A stretch of 64,000 bases of DNA from Aquatica leii (taxonomy: Eukaryota; Arthropoda; Insecta; Coleoptera; Lampyridae). The DNA lies in the NCBI GenBank assembly GCA_035610365.1, contig CM069432.1, positions 70,994,520-71,058,519 of the forward strand, read 5' to 3'. Below the pieces are notes generated by a model. The model was given only the letters and a program-made list of their open reading frames with translations, ran no database searches and was not told where the DNA came from. Positions 49,013 to 59,149 of this stretch are shown here, piece after piece. Every line of letters starts with the position of its first letter. The first letter of the stretch is position 1. The translations under genes were made by a program, and so were the position numbers.

Positions 49013-50997
49013 CGATTTTTGAGAATACATCAGGGAACAGGATGTAGTGAGATTACAAGAGTCATGGATGGAAAAAAAAAGAATGGGAGTGGCGAAAAAA
49101 AGAGTTCCCGGAGGAATTTGAGTGAGTGGTGCAACACGCAGAAAAAGAGAGAAGTAAAGGGAGAGCAAAAGAGGGTAAAATAACGCAAATAAGATAAAAA
49201 TGGTTGAGCCAGGAAGAGAAAGAGAATCGTAGAAAGAAACATACAATGGGAAAAGACAAAAGTTAAAATAGTGCCGGTTTATTGCAGCAGAATAAAAGAG
49301 ATAAGAAAGAACATAGAAGAGATAATAGAAGAGAGGGAAAAGAGATTGGTAATATTAGGAGGGGATTTTAACGCGAGAATAAGGGAAGAAGGGAGAATAC
49401 AAGAAAGGAAAGGGACGGGAAAGAAACAAACAAAGGACAAAGTGATAAATAAAAAAGGAGAACTGCTAGAAGTTTGCAACGAAAAAACGGGGGAGTATAC
49501 CTACATAGGAGGAAGGGGAGAATCAATAACAGATTTTCTAATGGCAAATGAAGAGGCTGGAGAAAACGTGAGGACATTTAAGGTGGGAGAAAAAGTGGAG
49601 TCGACTACCAACCACTGCAATTGACAATAAAAAAAAAGAAAAAGAAGAGAGAGAAAGAGATGCGCAGTACATAACGAAAAAAATGTGGACAGAAGAGGGT
49701 ATAAAAAAATACAAAGAGAGAATAGAGAAAACGGTATGGATAAGGAAGGGATTACATGAAAGTGTGGAGGAAATGAGAGAGGTGATGGAGAAAGCATCAG
49801 AAAAAATAAAATTTAGAATGTGGAAAGGGGAGAAAACATGATGGAGCAAATGGTGGGATAGAGAATGCAAAGACGCATAGAAAAATGCGAAAAAAGCATT
49901 AAAACAGTGAAAAAAAGAGAAAAAAGAAAAAGAATACAAAGAAGCAGTAAAAATATACAAGAAAACATGCGAGAGAAGAAAGGAAGAAAACAAAAAGAAA
50001 TAAGAGGATTAGATCAAAGAAACAAAAACAGAAGAAGATGTATAGAAATACCTAAAGAAAGAAAAGAAGACAAAATGGACGACAAAGGGAATATAAATAA
50101 AAGAATGGGGAATATATTTTAGGAACCTTCTGAGAAAGGGGAGAAGAACAAAATTAGAAAAGAAAGGAATAAGCAAAGAAAAAAGCTGTAGTAGGACGGG
50201 AAGAAAAAGATAAAGATAGAATAAACAAAGACGAAGTAATAGAGACAATAAAAAAGGCAAAAAAAGGGAAGGCGGCAGGAGAAGATGGGATACCAGGCGA
50301 AGAGTGGGTATACGGGGGAGTAATTGTAGCAAAAAAGATGACGGAAGTAGTAAATAAAATATAGAAAAGAGAAGGATTCTCGGAGAAATGGAGAGAGGGA
50401 ATAATATGCCCAATACACAAAAAAGGAGACAGAAGTGTGACATTATTATGCACGGCAAATAAAATATATGCGACAGTATTACAAGGAAGACTACAGAAGG
50501 AAATAGAGGAAAGACCCTTAGTACCTGACGGACAAGCGGGATTCAGAAAAGGAAGAAAAGTGATAGACAACATATATATACTAAAATATTTAGCAAATAA
50601 AGAACTAGAGAAAAAAAGGGGAAAATGGTGGCCTATGTCCGTAGATTTAGGAAAAACTGAAAGAAAGAACAGAATGCAAAATACTACAAGAATGAAGTGA
50701 AGTACGGGCAGGATGTCAAAGAAGAATATTATAAAAGAAATGGGTACGCGAAAGAAGAGGTAAAGAGATTAAAGGAAGAGAGAGTAGGGGTAAGAGAGGA
50801 AACAATAAGGGGAGATATGGACATAAAAAATATAAAAGATGGACCAAGACAAAAGAGAGCAAATATAATGTGAATTATAAGAATAGCAAGGGTGACGGAG
50901 TGCCAGAATACTTAAAGGTTAAAGAGAATAAAAGGAAGAAAAAATGATAGCAAGGTTCAGATGTGAGAACGAAGAATTAGGAAATAAATACTAGAAA
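49013..50997 (+). pseudogene. LINE-B fragment inserted into LINE-A (plus strand)
   Basis: The copy is truncated at both ends. It starts inside the endonuclease (Leu-Gln-Glu-Ser-Trp near 49,040), shows Leu-Gly-Gly-Asp-Phe-Asn-Ala-Arg (about 49,352-49,378) and Thr-Tyr-Ile-Gly-Gly-Arg-Gly-Glu-Ser (about 49,500), then a Lys/Glu/Arg-rich linker, RT motifs (Asn-Lys-Ile-Tyr-Ala near 50,460; Gly-Gln-Ala-Gly-Phe-Arg-Lys-Gly near 50,540; Ser-Val-Asp-Leu). It jumps to a C-terminal Met-Ile-Ala-Arg-Phe-Arg-Cys-Glu-Asn near 50,950. The part with the catalytic Asp-Asp pair is deleted. The + strand is strongly purine-rich over nearly 2 kb, so the many long Phe/Ser/Leu-rich antisense frames here are shadows. 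Confidence 0.85.
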
Positions 50998-52070
50998 AAA
51001 GAAAATGTGTTCATTTTTTTACGCTACAGCTATTTCTTTAAAATGTCTCTATTTACTTTCTACATCTATACTCTCATTGTTATTTTGGACATTTTTTTTG
51101 TCTAAGATTTCTTGTTTTCTTTTGTGTTTCACTCTTCTTTAGTCTATAACTTATAATTTTTTGTCTGACTATTTTCTTCTTTTTTATATTTTAATTGTTT
51201 TTCGCACTTATCCAGAGTTCCATTCTTAGTAGATAATCATCACTTCCTATTTCCGCGTTTCTTTTTATCTTTACATCCTTCACTCTCTGTCAATTTTCTG
51301 TATTTACAATAAAATAGTCAATAATTGGGTTTTCGTTTCTAGAACGGACTTCCCTGGTGTATTTATGTATATCCTTGTGCATGTATTTTGTGTTAGTGAT
51401 AACCAAATCATTCCCTATACATAGGTCTATTAGCCTCATACCATTGTAATTTTTAGTGTTTTCGCCCTGTATCCCCATTGTATTTCTTATGCCTTTATTA
51501 CTTACTCGCCATTCATATCTTTAATTACAATTACATTTCTTTCTCCTCTATCGATTTCCAATTGTAGTAATTTGAAGAACTGCTGTTTCTCTTTTTTCTT
51601 CTTGTTATTATTAGGCGCATACACTACTATTATCGTCCAGGTTTGTACCTCGTTTATTATAATGTCTAGTGCCAGGATTCTTTCATTAATATAGTTTTCT
51701 TCTATGGCATTTTTTGCTTTATCTGATTCTATTAACCCTACCTTTTTTGCCTCCACTCTTCTTGATCTATCCCTGAGCAATATATCCAGTATCCTTCATT
51801 CAGTTCTGTTTCTCCTTTCCCTTTTTTTGTTTTGGTTGTACCTAAATAATCGATGTTTTGCATTTTCATCTATTCAATTAATTTATCCTCTTTTCTTATA
51901 ATACTTTTCACATTCCAAGTACCAATTTTTATTAAGTACCTTTTTTGTTTTATTTCTTTCAGTTTTTCTTTTTTGTGATGTTTATTTTTTTTCGTATTTT
52001 TAAGCTTTTGTGTATTACCGATTGCAGATTTCCATTCCGTTTTTGTCATCATTAGCTTCTATCCTATCTT
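50998..52070 (-). pseudogene. LINE-A endonuclease domain (5' part, minus strand)
   Basis: This is the apurinic/apyrimidinic-type endonuclease of the LINE whose RT lies at 47.8-49.0 kb. In minus-strand order: Lys-Ile-Gly-Thr-Trp-Asn-Val-Lys-Ser (about 51,935), Ile-Val-Val-Tyr-Ala-Pro-Asn-Asn (about 51,625), Val-Ile-Val-Ile-Lys-Asp-Met-Asn-Gly-Glu (about 51,515; the usual Gly-Asp-Phe-Asn is altered to Lys-Asp-Met-Asn), and Ile-Ile-Asp-Tyr-Phe-Ile-Val (about 51,310). A basic linker follows, ending near 51,000. Catalytic positions are partly lost, and stops separate the pieces. Confidence 0.8.
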
Positions 52071-52079
52071 CATCTAAGT

Positions 52080-52700
52080 ATTAGTTTTTTCTCTTGGTAC
52101 GAATTATTTTGTTCAATTAATCTTTCAGAGAGCTTCCTTCCGGGGACCTTTCCGTTACTGTCCTCTTTAGCGTCTTTCATTTTGGACTATCATTTTTTGC
52201 CCGTTGTTCTTCTCTTTCTATATCATGTACCTTGTATATTCGATCGTTCACAATCAGCGTATTGAATTTTAACTATGTCTTAAATCTTTTTTCCGTACTT
52301 TTTTCAGATAGAGTAGTAATACCTGTTTTTATTCTTGTATTTCCTTGATCAATCCATATATCAGACCGTTTAAGTTCTTTTCATTTTGAAAGATTTTTAT
52401 TTTTATACTCGTATTATTTTTAATTAATTTAACGTGTATTTGTCTTTTCTTATTCTCGCTGCAGCCTCTAATTCTTCTAACTTGGTCGGTCTCAGCTTTT
52501 ATTCATACCCATTCCTTGAATAATTGTTGTTAGTTTTCCACTTAGATCGCTTTCATTTTTGTTTTCTTCATCTACAATACCTTTTATTACAATATTTATC
52601 AATGCTATTACCAATCTTTTACTTAATCTTTTCTATCTTTTTCTTCTCATTACTACTTTCTATTTTTGAAAATTTAATTTACTATTTATTCTATTTCTTA
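52080..52700 (-). pseudogene. Probable LINE-A ORF1-like region
   Basis: Upstream of the endonuclease on the minus strand, broken frames read Ile-Arg-Gly-Cys-Ser-Glu-Asn-Lys-Lys-Arg-Gln-Ile-His-Val-Lys-Leu, then Leu-Lys-Arg-Ser-Asp-Ile-Trp-Ile-Asp-Gln, then a basic/acidic helical stretch and Lys-Phe-Asn-Thr-Leu-Ile-Val-Asn. This order resembles the RNA-binding ORF1 (Transposase_22-like) of insect LINEs. Frame changes are frequent, so this is a moderate call. Confidence 0.5.
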
Positions 52701-52987
52701 TTATGTAACATTTACGTGAAAATTTAACTCACGATTTGAGTTCATTTACGGAGCGCGATTTTCACCCTTACCTCAAACAGCATTTCACAAAGAACCCAAT
52801 TCTTACACACCAAACTAAAAATACCGAAAACTGTTTCTGGAAAAATTTTATTGTTTTTAATATAATGTTCTCACATATAGATGTACTGTATAAGTTTGTT
52901 ACGTTCTTTCAGGAACCGTGTTTCAAGACTTTATATACGCTTTGGTTTTGCCATAATTTTTTGTCAGGTATTGTGGTACCTTGAACT

Positions 52988-53110
52988 TTATAAAAAACTC
53001 AAATTATCAAATCTTTTACGCTTGTCCAATTTTTTACTATACATATTTGTTTTTTCTGCTATAAGTAATGTTTTTGTTTTTCGTTTTTCACTTCTACCTC
53101 GTTTGGACAT
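52988..53110 (-). pseudogene. Possible CENP-B/Tigger N-terminal helix-turn-helix fragment
   Basis: A minus-strand frame starting Met-Ser-Lys-Arg-Gly-Arg with Lys-Thr-Leu-Leu-Ile-Ala-Glu-Lys and Lys-Lys-Leu-Asp-Lys resembles the start of CENP-B-type DNA-binding domains in Tigger/jerky transposases. The second half of the domain is not readable, and no DDE domain or terminal repeat was found, so it may be chance. Confidence 0.3.
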
Positions 53111-53299
53111 TATTAAAACGTACTTTAAACACACTACAAAAACCATAAAGTACATAAAAACATATGTTCTACAGCAAACAGCGTAGATTTTAAGTAACGT
53201 TTTGAAATAGACAACTAGTACCGGCGCTGTCAGACAATAGAGAATTACTTGTGTATAAGTTGAAAATAACTTTAGGATTAGTTTTTCCAATAAATTCAA

Positions 53300-54470
53300 T
53301 TTTCTTGTCCAAGTGCGTTTACTCTAAAAATTCTTGGCGATTGAGTACATGCTCACAAAGTTATAATTTTACGTTTTATTATTAAAATGTATGTATCATA
53401 ACCTATGATCACAAAATTTTCTTAAAATATTGTGGTATTAAATATCTTTGTTTTCTGTGTTTTATTCCTAGCTTGAGAACATTACAATGATATAAAAAAC
53501 GTTGATCGCAAACAATTAAAAGCTATCATTTTAAAAAAATAATTTAACAAACATTTATGCAGCAATTTCATGTTTTTAATAAGACAAAACTACATAACTA
53601 GTTTTTAACGTGGTTTTCTGTTTGATATCTCTGTAATAATTTTTAGGTATCTTTGATTTAAAATTTAGTAAGACCAAATGTAGAGCTGATTGTATCTGTT
53701 ATATAGAATATACAATTTTTTAACCAGGTGTTTTTATCTAGTTTTAATTAAAAATGTTGCAAAAAAAGAACAAACATTATTCTTTGCAAAGTTAATGAAA
53801 AAAACATCGTGTGTTAATCAGCAACAGAATTATGTAACTTCCGATAATTTTAATAGGTCTTCTGTGAAACGACATGAAGTTGAAGATATCAGTAAAATCT
53901 CGGCATCTGCAGTTAGAAATTTCTAGCTAAAGTTTCCGCACAGGTAATCAATTCCGATAACAGTAAGTTAAGGCGTGGAACAAACTTAACTGATATTTTA
54001 CTTGACGCAGACAGCACAAAAGCAACACAACGATGAAATTAGTTTTATACTGTACCAACTTCTCTCAAACTTTAGATTACAACTTAGGCAAGTCTTTCTC
54101 CCGTCGGTTGGTCGCTTGTTTAGGCCATTTCTCTGTATAGCTAATCATTGTTTAATTAATTACAAACTATATTGTGAAAAAAGAACACAATAACTGGAAT
54201 TCTTTGGCTATTTTATATTCAAGGAAAGTTGTTTAACAGATTAAGGTAAATCTACCGTGGATCGAAAATTCTATTGTGTTTTATATTTCAATCCTACCGG
54301 TAAACAATTTGAATTTAAATTAATTATTGATTGAATGTATGTCAATGTACAATAAAATTTAATTGTTTATTAAATATACATTTTGATTAATAATTCATTG
54401 GAAAAATATTACTTACTTCTAATAAATGTATCAAAGATAATCCAACGCGTATATAAAGTCGTTTGGAGAA
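53300..54470. other. AT-rich DNA, no gene recognised
   Basis: Short open frames (53,690-53,926 and 54,002-54,193) have no recognisable family. Nothing else stands out. Confidence 0.4.
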
Positions 54471-54690
54471 GTAAAGTGCACATTAGTGCGGTCGGACCGG
54501 ATCCACGATGGCCATTGGTCATCCTAGATTGCTTGCAGGAGTCCGGTGACAGGTCCTATATAGGCTCGGACTCCGGAAATTGTGTCCAGCGGCACTGGCT
54601 GGCTTCCGGTTCCGTTCCTTACCGCTGCCGTGATTCATCGTTCCTATCTATGAACGCCCTATATGACTTTTCCAACTTTAGTAACAAATG
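54470..54690. other. Isolated GC-rich island with a small hairpin
   Basis: About 220 bp of GC-rich, complex sequence sits in strongly AT-rich surroundings. It contains GGAGTCC (54,538-54,544) paired with GGACTCC (54,568-54,574), with the palindrome CCTATATAGG in the loop. A 102-codon plus-strand frame (54,383-54,691) crosses it but starts in AT-rich DNA and matches no family I know. It could be a conserved regulatory block, a piece of an unrecognised element, or a processed fragment. Confidence 0.4.
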
Positions 54691-55591
54691 AAAGCATCTT
54701 CATCTCCGTACGTTAAAACAGAATAATTTACATAATATACCCTTAAATACCAAAATCTCATTTGATAACAGGACTGATTACAGTACAGCTGATTTGATTA
54801 AATTTTTCATAAAGCTTTTTGGTTATCAAACATTTAGATAATTAAAGCTTTTTGTGCTATCCGACACGGAACTGCTAAGCTTTACTACTGATCCTTTGAG
54901 AGTTATGGATCCACGGGAAAAGGAAAGCCATAATTTAAACAGAAGCGGAAATCGCTCGGGAAAGAACTGTGATGACGTAGCTGCAGTAAAGAACTTGCAA
55001 AAAGCGAATTTTCGGTGCTTTTCAAGTAAGTTATCTCATTTTTAAACTAACGGCTTTGTTGTACTTTCTTATTTACATATTTAATTTCTCTATATTTTTT
55101 CTTTCTAATCTAAACTATTCTTCGTTTTCGCGATATATTTATCACACATAAATTACATTTAAATATATGTGAAAGTTAACCCATGTTATGCAAAAAAAAT
55201 TACGTAAATTAATTATGTTTAGCAGTATTAAAAGTAGTTTCAATAACTTACAAGTGCTGAAAAATGCAGTACGATTTTAGCAGAATAATTCATTGTGTTT
55301 GTTACATTGTTGTTTATATTTTTAAATACAGAAACAGATTTTTTTTGTAGTTCTTAACCGTCATTTAGTCGCCGGATGTAAGATTCGTCCTTTGGTTCGT
55401 CAATGTTTTTCAATTTTGTGAAACTTGGCGCAAATTGGTATTAACGTAATCTAGCTGTTGTCATTCGAAATTATTGTCAGTCTACTGTCTAACACGTTAA
55501 ATAACTTTTATTTTGTATTAATTGTTTCTATTGGAAGAATTGTTTTAGTTCATTATTTTTTATTGTAAGTTCTTAATAGATGTACAAAGTG

Positions 55592-55787
55592 CAGTGGCGT
55601 ACAGCAAGTACTTTGAAGAGAACAGGAAAAGTGTATGAAATATACAAAACATCAGTGTGCGTAGTTTTCTGTAGTAGTAGTACAAAATCGGAACCCCGTA
55701 CTTTTTCAATAATTCTTAGGTTATGTTTTTTACTTCAAATACTACTTTTTATGCGTTGACGATAAGGTCTCATTAGATACGCCACTG
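55592..55787. mobile_element. Short hAT-type MITE, 196 bp
   Basis: The element begins CAGTGGCGTA at 55,592 and ends TACGCCACTG at 55,787, a 10 bp perfect inverted pair typical of hAT elements. Flanking 8-mers (ACAAAGTG and ATAAAACA) agree at only half their positions, so the target duplication has decayed or the pairing is wrong. It has no coding capacity. The same terminus style occurs at 41,074-41,597. Confidence 0.6.
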
Positions 55788-55859
55788 ATAAAACATTGCA
55801 CTAAATAAATCTAATATTACTTTACTTCTTAAGCTAAACTAGTAAGTTTTTCAACTTTG

Positions 55860-56471
55860 TTAATATGTAATTAGTTTATTTGTTCTTTTATACTGTTCCA
55901 ACGTACGTTAAATTGTGAGTTTTTAGCGACTGAATCAATTTATAAGGTGAAAACCAATTCTCAGCAGTAATGGTCTTATTTGTACCGTAAATTAGTTTGG
56001 ATATCGTCATATAGATTGGGTAGATACAGATAATTTTTTCTCAGTATCAGAAAGTCCACGGCCATCATTGTTTTTTTTGTGTATATGTATACATTGTACA
56101 AATATGATCTACGTGCGTCGGTTTTATTGGGTATATAAACTCGGAACTGGCATTTTCTTCTAAAACCCAATAACATCTCATCGATGCAGAACCATGAGCA
56201 ATGTCAAATGTAAAATGAGGTAATATGGTCAGAAACCGTTTAAGCGACATTGAGTTTTTAAATATGTTGGGGAACCAGTGCCATCCGTTAAAATAATAGC
56301 GTCCTGGTGCTTATAGTTGTATTGGCAAACACCGGAGTAGTAAAACAGACCCAAAAAGGTTTTAGTTTTAGTTAGATCTATGTCTTGTAAGTCATGTATG
56401 TCTTGTCCTTTGTATTTCGTCTTTTTCCTGTTTAATTTTTTATTTGACATGTTTACTACTTTTTGTATCAT
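55860..56471 (-). pseudogene. piggyBac-family transposase (DDE_Tnp_1_7) fragment
   Basis: Three overlapping minus-strand frames read in family order. The first (56,471-56,229) has Leu-Thr-Lys-Thr-Lys-Thr-Phe-Leu-Gly-Leu-Phe-Tyr-Tyr-Ser-Gly-Val, then Thr-Asp-Gly-Thr-Gly-Ser-Pro. Next come Leu-Leu-Gly-Phe-Arg-Arg-Lys-Cys-Gln-Phe-Arg-Val-Tyr-Ile-Pro-Asn-Lys (about 56,176-56,126), matching the conserved Phe-Arg-Gly-Arg...Tyr-Ile-Pro-Asn-Lys-Pro block, and then Ile-Thr-Ala-Glu-Asn-Trp-Phe-Ser (about 55,960), the Asp-Asn-Trp-Phe block with its catalytic Asp replaced by Glu. A Leu-Thr-Tyr-Val-Gly-Thr-Val stretch follows. The N- and C-terminal domains and the usual TTAA-flanked ends are missing. Confidence 0.8.
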
Positions 56472-56646
56472 TTCGAGACTAAGTAAATGTTTTTAAACTG
56501 TATGCATTTGCATTATTTAAATGGGAGAAACCTAACAATATTGTGGAATGCATTTCTTTCGTTCTGCGCAAGTTCAGATAGAGACCACTTAAACTTATTT
56601 TTTCTATAAAAAAACTCTATTTTTTAAATCTGTAGTTTCTGTTGGT

Positions 56647-56803
56647 CAGTGTTGTGCATTATCTAGATGAAATTATATAGATAATTCATCTAGATAATTT
56701 TTGATCATCTTTTTCCTTATCTAGATAAAGGTATTGAACATTATCTAGATGATTATCTTAGATGATCTTTCGGTTATCTATCATGAAATTATCTAGATGA
56801 TTT
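56647..56803. repeat. hAT-like terminus with repeated ATCTAGAT palindromes
   Basis: From CAGTGTTGTGCATTATC at 56,647, the hexamer TCTAGA within ATTATCTAGATGA-type units recurs about five times, with further degenerate copies, to about 56,803. CAGTGTTG followed by repeated short inverted motifs is a typical layout of hAT ends, where the subterminal copies bind transposase. The opposite end was not found, so the element may be truncated. Confidence 0.5.
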
Positions 56804-58505
56804 CTTAAAAGCAACATACATTTTTTGTTTAGATTTGTTGTTTTGTAATTTTTATATTTACAAACATAATATTGTTTGTAATGTCTGTGGTAATGTAATA
56901 CGGTCCAGATGGCTAAAACCTGATAAATAATTGCCGTAGATGCTTCACATTTTTGCAGCTCTTCTGCTGACAAAAACTAGACCCACATGACCTTGAGCGT
57001 AAATACATGCAATACGAGATGTAAACAAAAACACAACTCAAATTACTTTTTGAAACTGAACCAATTGCTTGCGATAAGTATCTTATCGCCTTTAGAAACA
57101 ATAATAAGCTTTTTGATATAGGTACATTTATTTAATACATTATCTTGCACGATTCAAACATATTGAGATTAACAGCTACTAATTCTGTAGTTGTAAGTGC
57201 CTACACAGCAAAACTATACCCAAATAAAATAAATGTTTGATTGAAAAAGAGAAAATTCACGACTTTTTGAGCAGTTGAAAGTGACAAACCTCGATACACG
57301 TTAATTAATAAAAGCTAATTCTTTAAGTGATCGCTGATGTAAGCTGCTCAAAATTTAAAATACAATAAATTTTTGAGGATTAGTTGGTTTTTTGTGAAAA
57401 ATTTGCTTAAAATATCGAACTACAAATGATAACTTAAATTTAAAAAGAAAAAGCAATAATTCAGGGAGTATGATTAACGGCTATGAGCGGTAATTTTTAT
57501 AATTTTTTAGGTACATCAATATCGCTAGAGTAGTTTCAGCATCTGTATGGTCATCCTGTACAATATTCTTTATAGTTTCTTCTTCTTCCGATGTATAATT
57601 CTTTTGGGTGCTCTTTATTTGTGTCATTTTTATTTTTGGCATCTTCAAACCACTTTAATACTGTACTTTCAAAATTATTATCTTCAAACCGTACTACTTT
57701 TGAATTACTTGAGATTATCTGGAAAAAACATATAACCCACATAGGCATAACTGGTAGCGTTGAAAACCCTAGGTTTTCTTTATTTGCATGTATTACAAAT
57801 ATTATACAAAAAACCGATATGAACTTATTACACAGCACTTCAAATTAAAAAACTTGAAGCTACTCAAACGTCGGTCAAGATTTGCACTTGCGAGTAAAAA
57901 TTATACGGTTTTACATTCTCTCTGGGGTCGCAGGTGGTACCATGTCACCAATAAATAGTTAAAATTCTAGAAAAAAACGTTGATCCTCCACAATTGAAAG
58001 AATTCTGCAATACAATTATTTCTAATGAGTCACCTTTGTTTTCAATCAAAACATCAAAAATTCAATAACAAATTTTTGAATTATGTTAAGAGATTGCATG
58101 CAAACAGAATACAGATTTCTTAAAATACTTAAAAATTTTCCTAAAAAGGTATAAACAATAAAAACAGTCAGTTTTTGTCACTAAATAGCACAAAAAAATT
58201 ACTATAAAAAATTAGATTGATTATTTTTGCTGCTATCAGAATAAAACAAAACTTTTATTGTTACTTAAACAACATGCATTATTGAAGTTTGATTGAAGTT
58301 TAACTGTACTGAGATTAATGGTATGATTCGTTTATTCCGGCCGAATGAAACTTCAATTGATGGAGTGTAATGCAAGCAACAGTAAGAAGCAAACTGCATT
58401 AATTTTTCTACAAATTGTTTTTGCATTCCTTTTCTTTACGTTTTACAGAACTGCCGGAAAATGTGAATTCTTTTAGAGGCTGAAAAATGTTAGAGATGCA
58501 TGACC
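56804..58505. other. AT-rich DNA, no gene recognised
   Basis: Frames of 95 and 85 codons overlap on opposite strands at 57,551-57,848 and match no family I recognise. No repeat structure was noticed. Confidence 0.35.
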
Positions 58506-58509
58506 ATAA

Positions 58510-58642
58510 TAGTAAATAGCTATAACGGTGGAAAACGTTCGTTTTTTGTTTTCGTTTTTATTCCGCTGTTTCATTCAAAACTATTTTGAATTACACGAGT
58601 GTAAAATCAACTTACAATGTTTTTACCGTTATAGCTATTTAC
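58510..58642. repeat. 133 bp segment bounded by an inverted repeat
   Basis: AGTAAATAGCTATAACGGT at 58,510-58,528 is matched by its near-complement ACCGTTATAGCTATTTACA at 58,624-58,642. The arms enclose 95 bp of AT-rich DNA. It may be a very small MITE; no flanking duplication was established. Confidence 0.55.
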
Positions 58643-59149
58643 AGTTATATTTTATACATAGTAACTTACACTATCAAACTCTGATCGCTTTGCCATCAAA
58701 GTTTGCAATGCATGACTATGTCTGAAAATATGGTTAAACATAAACTGAAGATAAAATCTTAAGCTTTCGCGGTTTTTATGTTTATGATTATAAAGGACTT
58801 TTGGCTTAGACCGCGTCGTAATTAAACACCCAGACTTTGGCTTGGTTCTAATCTCTTCTTGAGAGCCAAAACAAGAAGTAGAACTTGGCCTTTGCCGTAT
58901 TGTCATTCGTGAACCCAAACAAACTGACGTTTCGCAAGACATTGCAGATTGCATCTTTAGAGTGGTAAATGTCACTAAAGTAAAAAGTGTTAAAAAAAGT
59001 TAACGGAGGCGCTAAAAATTAACGATCCTGTCGCTAAAACTTATTTTTAACTATTCATCTTAAAGACGACGATTCCATTGCTCTTAAGAGTTAACGATTG
59101 TGAAAAGTGAAGTGTTGCCTTAAAAACTTTAATTAAAACGGCACTAAAC

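Noticed and set aside
49062..50573. Many overlapping minus-strand frames of 60-151 codons rich in Phe, Ser and Leu
   Set aside because: They are antisense shadows of the purine-rich plus-strand LINE-B; the plus strand carries recognisable endonuclease and RT motifs.
58652..58975. 107-codon minus-strand frame next to the Harbinger-like gene, as its second (Myb/MADF) protein
   Set aside because: No Myb or MADF pattern such as spaced tryptophans is visible; composition alone does not support it.
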